Part shown: piece after piece, positions 56,844-64,000 of the stretch
Layout: the number at the start of each line of letters is the position of its first letter
Position numbering within the stretch: position 1 is the stretch's first letter
NCBI GenBank assembly: GCA_002189035.1
Contig: NEEC01000004.1
Location: 2,294,001-2,358,000, forward strand
Direction of reading: 5' to 3'
Length of the DNA: 64,000 nt
Source: Utricularia gibba
Taxonomy: Eukaryota > Streptophyta > Magnoliopsida > Lamiales > Lentibulariaceae
Made by a program: the position numbers and the translations under genes
Notes under the pieces: generated by a model
The model's input: only the letters and a program-made list of their open reading frames with translations
Told to the model about the DNA's origin: nothing
Database searches by the model: none

Positions 56844-57639
56844 CTCGAATTTATTAAGCGCAACAGAAGGAAAGACGACTCAACGAGCCCTGAGTTTCCC
56901 GAACTCCGGTTAGATAGCAGGGAGGGTTGCTTCTTTCTTCTCAACTCTCAAGCCAATGCGGAAAAATGCAACATGCCAGATCTTATTGGGCCTACCTCAA
57001 ACAAATCCAATCACTGCTGGCCCAAATACGTCTTACAAGACGATTTCCTTATGAGTTATGACAAACCAATCCATATTTGACTAGTGAATTGGGCAGAGCG
57101 TTCAGGCTGATGGCCATGGACCTTTAGAATTGTTTCAATGCTAAACCAAATATAATGATCTCGTAATGTGATATTATTCGTTTTAAATATTTAATATTTA
57201 TCATTTTATGTTTTTCTCATCTTTGTCTATTTACCCAAAATGTTAATACATTTTCAAATTACTCCAAATAAAAAATGCTTAACTTTAGAGTTTTTATTAA
57301 GAAAGTTATACTATATTTGAGAAAATACTTCATCTAAGATTTAAATAATCATTCTACTCAATCTCATTTTTTATTTTATCCATTACTATGTGAGATTCAT
57401 CTAGACTTCTTCCACTCTTTCTAGAACAAGGCCTCACATTCTTCCCACATTAGAAACTTAATGTCCTTATTGAGATTTGTTTCACCATCAATTACTAAGC
57501 CAAATTTGCATATGATACCACATAATGTCATAAGGCCAAGCATATAGGTGATTGGGGACCAAATGAGGGATTGGTCACAAGAGAGAACGTGACTTGGCCT
57601 ATGGTGAGGATCATTCATCTGAGTTAGGAGGAAGCTAGA
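56844..57639. other. promoter side of PAF1, then AT-rich DNA
   Basis: 56844-57000 is the likely 5' UTR and promoter of the proteasome gene. The rest has no recognised feature. Confidence 0.4.
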
Positions 57640-57860
57640 GACAATGGCAATGTAATTTCCAATACTCTTTCTCTTAGTAACAATCAGGTCATGGTTTTAT
57701 CCGATTGTAGGGCAACCCATTCATTTGTAGCTACCAAGTGCGAGAGTAGATTACATGGGTTGGATGAAGGGGAGATTGCTCAATTGAAGGTGTGGACTCC
57801 CAATGGGGGATGGTTGGAGAGTAAGAGGAGGTATCCATTGATAGAATAAGATTTGGGGAG
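57640..57860 (+). pseudogene. Ty3/gypsy aspartic protease relic
   Basis: Reads VTNNQVMVLSDCRATHSFVA, where the protease consensus is DSGATHSF, followed by AQLKVWTPNGG like the L-V-T-P-G strand of the domain. The catalytic D-S-G is altered to S-D-C-R. It is short and isolated, so the assignment is tentative. It may belong to the pol relic beginning at 61270 or to another element. Confidence 0.4.
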
Positions 57861-59649
57861 TTATGGATATGCATGGATTTGTGAGAACTAGACTTGAGGA
57901 AAGTGAAGATGACCCTAAGTATGGATTAGTTGGGACACATCATGTGAAGATAGAATACCAAAAACAAGTGTTGGAACTTATAAAGATAAATAAGTCACTT
58001 AGATTTATACCTATTTCGATATGTTGTGTCTCATATATACCTGTTATGGACGAAAAATCGAATCGGCTTATGAGTCCGATTTTTTGGTGTTAAACCAATA
58101 ATGATTGTTCAACTTTCAAGTACTAAACAATTAGTAGCTATGTGCAAAGCAGTGAAGAAGAGTCATGGACTTTTTTTATAGGATAGGCTTACTCGATCGA
58201 TTTCTTTAGACGTCAACTACTTTCTACGTTTGGTGGTTGTACCGACCGCATAGGTGATCCTATTGACATATAATTACCACCTATATTGTGCCTCTTGCAA
58301 TTCGGTTGCTTTTCAAATTTTTTTGAAACGGTTGAAGCCTAACACTATTCCGTTCCAGTTCCTACAAGCCTACGCCTGCTTGTCGGGAGTTGGAATCCGA
58401 TTCTAATCCTTAATCGATATGGTTATGTTGCAACCGATTTGATGTTCACTTCCTATTGCCAATTTATGCCTCCATCCCTTGTTCCCCCTTGCACATCTAT
58501 CCTCAAGGTAAGGTGCAAGTCATTTTCCTCTTTTTCCAACATGGTATGCACTGATTTTTGACCTCATCAATACTAATCAGTCAAAATTTTATAAACTCAA
58601 TATAAACAAATACTAAACCTAGGGCGTCTGAAGCTTATTATTTAGCAAAAGTGTCACATAAATCCATTATGAGTCACAATATAAGTGATCTTTCGATACA
58701 TAATTAATCTATGTGCAAACTCAGTTGTAAATAATGTAAGTTTCTTCTTTAAATCTCCTCGTGTTCTTCATATTTATTCACGTCTTTCATCTCATTGTTT
58801 TCAAATTTATTGCTAAAGGGTAAAGCTAATCTTCAATGTATTCTTTTGGTCTTATAATAATTAACATCTTTATCTCACATTTGTTTGATTGGATATCATT
58901 TTTATATATTAACTAAAAGCATTGACATTGTTGTCTCAATTTTGGATATCAAAGATGACATGATATTCGAAATTCATCAATAACTAGTAATCATTTGTTG
59001 CAAGCAAAATTGGAAGGTGCAAAACGAGATGTAGTCTTGTATGAGAACATATTTCATAAGAAACATTAAGATTCTAGAAGTTTTTTTCACCTTCAACTCT
59101 ACTTAGATTAGTAGTATTGTTGGAAACATGGTCATGTTTGGAATTTTATTACGACTTATATTGTCTTCAACCCATCATATTTTATTCCTTATAACTAAGC
59201 ACTATAAAATCATATATCATCTGCTTTTATTTTTTTGGTAATACCATTATAGAAAAAAGCAGCATTCAATCTATTATATTTTGTAAATATAATCCATTAT
59301 CCTTTAACTATAAAAAAAACTCGAAAAAAACATAGATTTTCAAAACAAACAAAAACTTTGTAATATCATAGTCATTAAAAATAGTTGAGAGTTGCTCCTC
59401 CATATCACTACTCAATTTCTATGTAATCTTATACCTCTGACTCATTTCAATTTCTTTTTTTTTTGTTATATGTATCTCGTATTTCTATTTGTTTTGTTGT
59501 TATAGTATTTTTTATCTTCAAATTTTTCTTCTATTTTTCTGTATCATATGGTCGCTTTATTTTAACCATTGGATACACAATTTTACACCCAAGTTGTCAG
59601 ATATCTTATGATAGATAATTGATAGCAACATTGGTAACCCTTTGTGCTA
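57861..59649. other. AT-rich spacer
   Basis: One 76-codon open stretch (57863-58093) resembles nothing known to me. 58180-58520 is a less AT-rich patch without homology. The rest is AT-rich. Confidence 0.35.
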
Positions 59650-59935
59650 TATCGGTTAAGAAATGAAACAAGCTCTGAACTCAATTAAAGTTGGTTGGAA
59701 GAATGTTATTGCATAATTTACTAAATCATTTAGTATAGGATATACAAGAGATCAACTAAAATATCAATGTGATACATCGAAAAAATGTTAGTTAGTCTAG
59801 ATAAATTAAAGTCTAAAGTGTAAGACTTAGATATGATTGATACTAAAGATACAATCATTGCAAATAGCAATTGGTGGAAACATGTCACAACGGCAATAAC
59901 CTTTTCCTTTATACTTTTATAAGTATTCATATTAA
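59650..59935 (+). pseudogene. Myb/SANT-like (transposon ORF1-type) domain relic
   Basis: Reads ALNSIKVGWKNVIA, then FTKSFSIGYTRDQLKYQCD. After a frame change it has LVSLDKLKSKV and DTKDTIIASNSWWKHVTTAI. This is the pattern of the plant Myb/SANT-like domain (GW-N-I...F....Y-R-Q-x-K-x-W-D-x-L-K...WW). That domain is common in Harbinger ORF1 and in derived host genes. Stops interrupt it, and no transposase or ends were found beside it. Confidence 0.55.
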
Positions 59936-61269
59936 TCATGCCGATTGATTTCATTTAGTATTTTAACTTCATTTTTAAGAAGACAAAAGATTTAGTTGGT
60001 TTAAGAATCTTGGATAATTGCTGAAAAACAACAAGAAATGATGCTTGAAGATGTTATAGCTTATATAGATATATATTCATGCTTTTAGCTATATTGCCTA
60101 ATATTGAGATGAAAATAGAAATCCTAAAAATGATTACAAGAAAGATGAACATTTATGAATTCAAAACAAGTGCCCAACAAAATGATGGAGAATTGTCTCT
60201 CTTAGAAAAAGTTCAAGCAAAATAGGCATGAAAACAGTAAATTTGAGAGAACTAAATGAAATTATGAATGTTGGCAAATTTTGACGAACAAAAACAAATA
60301 AACTTGCTACTATTGATGTTGAAGTTGAACAAATATGCACAAATATATTAAATGAGATTAATGGTTAAGAAGTCAACAATACATGTTACTCCTAGACATT
60401 GAAATGGTTTGATAGCAAATTATATCAAGATTGGAATGTTTGCATAGCAAAATAGGTGGGATGTAGTTGTGAAATGTAACCAAATTTCTTTAGTTTCTAG
60501 ATAATGTTTATCTTACATGAATGTGGCAATTAGTGATATAATTATTATAGAATTTTATTTGTTGTCTTTTTTTAAATTTAATTTTTTTATGCATTTTATT
60601 CAATTTGAAATTTAGTGATCATATAATGTTTCTTTTATATTGATGATTTGCAATACAATTATTGATAAGATTACCATTATCTTTAAGATTATACTAATGA
60701 TGCCTTCAAAATAATTGAGTGATTCAAAATGACATGAGATAGAAAAGTATATTGTATGAACAATTAGACATGTGATATATAAAATTGTGTTATATTCAAT
60801 GTGTGCTAGAGCAAGTAGTGGTACTTTTCAAAGTAATTGTGATTATAATGAATCACAATGGTAAAAAAAATGCATCATTAATGATGATTGATATATATTA
60901 CAGCATATAGGTAGTTTTTCTATTCAAAAGAAATTAGTGATATTTATATTTATTATAGGTTTAGGAGTTGATGGAAGGAAGTTTTCTATAGGTGTCTCAG
61001 ACCTAAAAATTTTCCCATCAAAATATTTATAAGTTGAATTGGTAATTTGTAAATATTTTACATAAATATAAATTTCTGATGCAAACTATTAAGGTAGAAA
61101 AATAATAAGCAATACTCATATAAAAAAAATGTACTCTAGAACTCAAACATAAAATAAAAGCAAAAACTACTAATGAAATTAGTGAGTAACCGTTTAACTT
61201 AAAACTATAAGAGCCAATGTAATTTTAGTCTTTAACTATAAACAAATAACAAAAAAATGAAGTGAGAAA
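59936..61269. other. AT-rich DNA with weak coding-like patches
   Basis: 60000-60420 has codon-like stretches (for example AEKQQEMMLEDVIAYIDIYS) but nothing I can assign. The rest is AT-rich. Confidence 0.3.
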
Positions 61270-61389
61270 ATGGTCAAAGCAATTAGGTTAGATGGTTGAT
61301 GACATTGAAGAGATGTGTCCATCCATATGCATGCACATAATCTTTCTAGAGGATGATTCAAAACCAATTCACCAACCTTAACGACGTCT

Positions 61390-62386
61390 CAATCCAAACA
61401 TGATAGAGGTGGTGAGAAAAAAAATTGTTAAACTTCATGGCAATATGACTAATATCCCTATCCACGTTTCTCCCAAGAAGACTAATATGACAGTGGTGGA
61501 GAATGAGAGAGATGAATTTGTGCCACAAAGAGTGTAAAATAGATAGTGCATTTGCATAGATTACCGGAAATTAAATGAAGTGATAAAGAAAGACCAATAT
61601 CCTTTGCCTTTTATTGACCAAATATTGGAAAAATTGGTTGAAAAATCGTTTTATTGCTTTTTGGATAGATATTATGGATATAATCAAGTTCCTGTTTAAG
61701 GGCAATACCAAGATAAGACAACTCGCACATGTCTATTTGGAACTTATCCTTATAGAAGGATGCGTTTCAGGTTGTGTAATGTCTCATCCACATTTCAGAG
61801 ATGTATGACTAGTATTTTCTCCTATTTTAGTGAGGATTTTATTGAAACATTTATTGATGATTTTACGGTATATGGAGAAAATTTTGAGTCATGTTTAGAC
61901 TATTTGGATCAAGTTTTAAAAAAATGTGTGGAAAAGAACCTAGTTTTAAATTCTAAAAAATATCATTTTATGGTGTATTATAGAATTGTTTTAGGGCATG
62001 TGATTTCTACAAAAGGAATTGAGGTAAATAGAGTGAAATTTGAGATTATATCTAAGCATCGTTATTCTATTGATGTGAAAGGTGTTAGATTATTCTTAGG
62101 ATATGTTGGCTTTTATAGGAGGTTCATTAATAAATTTTCAAAAATTGCTTTGCCTCTTAAAAGGTTATTGTATAATGATGTTGTCTTTAATTTTGATGAT
62201 TTATGTAAGCATACTTTTAATTGCTTGAAGAAGGCTATTACTATTGCATCCGTGATGCAACCACTTGATTGGAGGTATGATTTTAAGATTATGTATGATG
62301 CTAGTAACCATGTTTTGGGATCAGTTTTAGGACAAAAAATTGAAGAGAAGCACCAACTTATTTCCTATGCTTTCAAAACCTCATAG
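61390..62386 (+). pseudogene. gypsy reverse transcriptase
   Basis: RRLNPNMIEVVRKK, then a short internal loss before the core. CIDYRKLNEVIKKDQYPLPF, FYCFLDRYYGYNQVPV, TCLFGTYPYRRMRFRLCNVS and the catalytic box FIETFIDDFTVYGE follow. Next are IVLGHVISTKGIEVNR, VRLFLGYVGFYRRFINKFSK and YDASNHVLGSVLGQK. Frames change at about 61675 and 61760. Most of the fold is recognisable in 61760-62386. Confidence 0.87.
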
Positions 62387-62389
62387 AAA

Positions 62390-62709
62390 AAGTACACCAT
62401 CACAAAAAGGGATATGTAATTTTTGCCTTGGAAAAATTTCATTCTTATCTTTTAGATAGCAAAATGGTGATTTACATGGATCATTTAGCAATAAAGGACT
62501 TGATGGAGAAGGACTCTAAACCAAGACTTATTAGATGGATCCTTTTGGTTCAAGAGTTTGATGTTGAAATCAAGGATAGACTTGGAAGAGAGAACTTGGT
62601 TGCTGATCATCTCAGCAGAATTGAAGGGAATGAAGATGATGAAACCGTCACAGAAACATTTCCAAATGAACAACTATTCTCAGTTCAACCTACTGTATGT
62701 GAACCATAA
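62390..62709 (+). pseudogene. gypsy RNase H domain
   Basis: Continues after a stop: [10 protein letters not shown] then [20 protein letters not shown] with [20 protein letters not shown]. It ends at the conserved connection [20 protein letters not shown]. The DH after the strand is the usual RNase H active-site position. Confidence 0.82.
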
Positions 62710-62754
62710 TTTTCTGATCTTGCAAACTTTGTTTCAATAGGAATGATGCAACCT

Positions 62755-62890
62755 AAAATAGATTATCATGTGAGGAACAAGTTGAAGACTGATGCCAGCT
62801 AGAATAGATTATCATGCGAGGAACAAGTTGAAGACTGATGCCACCTGGAATAGATTATCAAGGAGGAACAAGTTGAAGAGTGATGTCAAA
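62755..62890 (+). repeat. three tandem copies of a ~48-bp unit
   Basis: AATAGATTATCATG(T/C)GAGGA followed by ACAAGTTGAAGACTGATGCC is repeated at about 62757, 62803 and 62850; the last copy lost a few bases. It lies between RNase H and integrase, probably a replication-slippage duplication of linker coding sequence. Confidence 0.8.
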
Positions 62891-63850
62891 TATTACATAT
62901 AGGATGATTCATACTTATGGAGGAGATGTAATGATGGCATCATTTAAAGGTGCGTTCATGAAAATAAAATTTCAAAAATCAATGATTCTTGTCATGTAGG
63001 ACCTTTTTGTGGTCATCAAGAACTGAACTGAATAGCCAAGAAAATCTTAGATTGCGGATTTTATTGGCCTCACATCTTCAAAGATTGTTATGCTTATTGC
63101 AAAAGTTATGAATTGTGCCAAAGGGTAGGAAATTTATCAAATAGAAATGAAATGCCTCAACAAGGAATCTTGTATGTAAGTTTATTTGATGCATGGGATA
63201 TAGATTTTATTGTACTATTTCCTACTTCAACGGTTCACAATTACATTTTGGTTGCGGTTGATTATATATCCAAATAGATTGAGGCAATCCCCACATGGGC
63301 GGATGATGCGAAGACTATGATTAAGTTTCTATGCAATAATATCTTCATGAGACATGGAACTCCTAAGGCCTTGATCAATGATAGAAGAACCCATTTTTAC
63401 AATAAAACCTTGAGGAGTGTTTTGAAGCAGTTCAATGTTTGGTGCAAGTCTTCTACTACATATCATTTTCAAAACAACAGACAAACTAAAGTCTCCAATA
63501 AGGAAATTAAATAAATCCTGAAGAAAGCAATTCAATGTTGGGTGCAAGTCTTCTATTGGAGTTTGAAATGGAAGGATCCACTTTGTATCATATAGATAGC
63601 ATACAGGACTTCCATTAGGACCTCACCATTTTGATTGGTCTATGGTAACTTTATAGGCTGCTAGCAGCACTTGAGCACAAGGCTTAGTGCAAGTCATAGA
63701 AAGCTTCAACTTTCATGATGGATATGGCATTTTATTGTGAAGTACATTCTTCCAAACATCGCCATAGAGATATATGATGTAGATGTCAATAAGGAATTTT
63801 TAGTAAATGGGCATCAATTGCAAATTTTTATGAAAATCTTAAAAACATGT
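62891..63850 (+). pseudogene. gypsy integrase
   Basis: Zinc-binding remnant HVGPFCGHQE...YELCQRVGN. The core is WDIDFIVLFPTSTVHNYILV then AVDYISK (first Asp region), IFMRHGTPKALINDRRTHFY (second Asp region) and YHFQNNRQTKVSNKEIK (Glu region, here QNNRQTKVSNKEI). The tail ends EFLVNGHQLQIFM as in Athila elements. Many stops. A 30-bp direct repeat (about 63427 and 63528) interrupts the core. Confidence 0.8.
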
Positions 63851-64000
63851 TCACAAGAAATCTGAAGATGATCATGTTGGTGGATGCACAAAAAACATAG
63901 CCGAACCTGCTCCTGAAGAAGAGAATGTCACACCTAAAGCACAAACATTGCCTATCATTGAGAAAAATGCTGAGAAGTCCAAACATGAAGAAGAAGCATT

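Larger units (their letters stand above)
61270..64000 (+). mobile_element. Ty3/gypsy retroelement, Athila-type, pol relic
   Basis: Reverse transcriptase, RNase H and integrase remnants follow in the canonical gypsy order on the plus strand, interrupted by stops and shifts, and run to the window edge. Phrases such as RRLNPNMIEVVRKKIVKLHG and DYRKLNEVIKKDQYPLPFID are characteristic of the Athila branch. No LTR was identified in the window. Confidence 0.85.

Overview
This window is nuclear DNA of a flowering plant, probably a eudicot. Genes are split by many AT-rich GT-AG introns. The host proteins are plant types: DNA polymerase lambda, a B-type mitotic cyclin, a HAL3-type flavoprotein, a PCBER/isoflavone-reductase-like enzyme, a complex I gamma carbonic anhydrase and the 20S proteasome alpha type-1 subunit. 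The space between genes is filled with degenerate plant transposons. I saw nothing bacterial, no CRISPR array and no rRNA; no tRNA was noticed, though a small one could be missed by eye.

Layout. 1-1423: 3' part of a CID-domain RNA-processing gene with several one-base lesions. 2714-10430: a compact gene island of POLL (+), cyclin B2 (-, convergent with POLL) and HAL3 (-). 12.5-29.1 kb: a transposon field with two hAT relics, a PIF/Harbinger element inside an older repeat, a Ty1/copia element on the minus strand with a 1.44-kb 3' LTR, and a Ty3/gypsy scrap. 30806-32067: a complete PCBER-like reductase gene. 32.7-52.1 kb: a second transposon field. It holds a 412-bp hAT MITE with an 8-bp target-site duplication, a 3.5-kb hAT-like element that encloses pieces of an FCP1/NLI-type phosphatase gene, and two different Harbinger elements that abut exactly at one shared TAA. 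52820-56843: a second gene island, with gamma carbonic anhydrase (+) and proteasome alpha-1 (-) converging. 57.6-64.0 kb: relics of a gypsy protease, a Myb/SANT-like gene and an Athila-type Ty3/gypsy pol that runs to the window edge.

The host genes are unrelated housekeeping or metabolic genes: DNA repair, mitosis, coenzyme A synthesis, phenylpropanoid reduction, respiration and proteolysis. They form no operon or cluster. Exon boundaries of the six complete host genes were read base by base. All junctions are GT-AG, phases add up, and lengths match the families (526, 429, 205, 308, 272 and 277 aa).

The most notable structures are these. (a) The FCP1-carrying hAT-like element at 38684-42188. 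(b) The TAA-Harbinger-TAA-Harbinger-TAA tandem at 43621-52102, whose right-hand member keeps an open 381-aa DDE transposase and a 117-bp hairpin-bearing minisatellite. (c) A repeat family with two copies (14690-18540 minus, 38930-39960 plus). One copy is split by a Harbinger insertion, and the other acts as a natural empty site.
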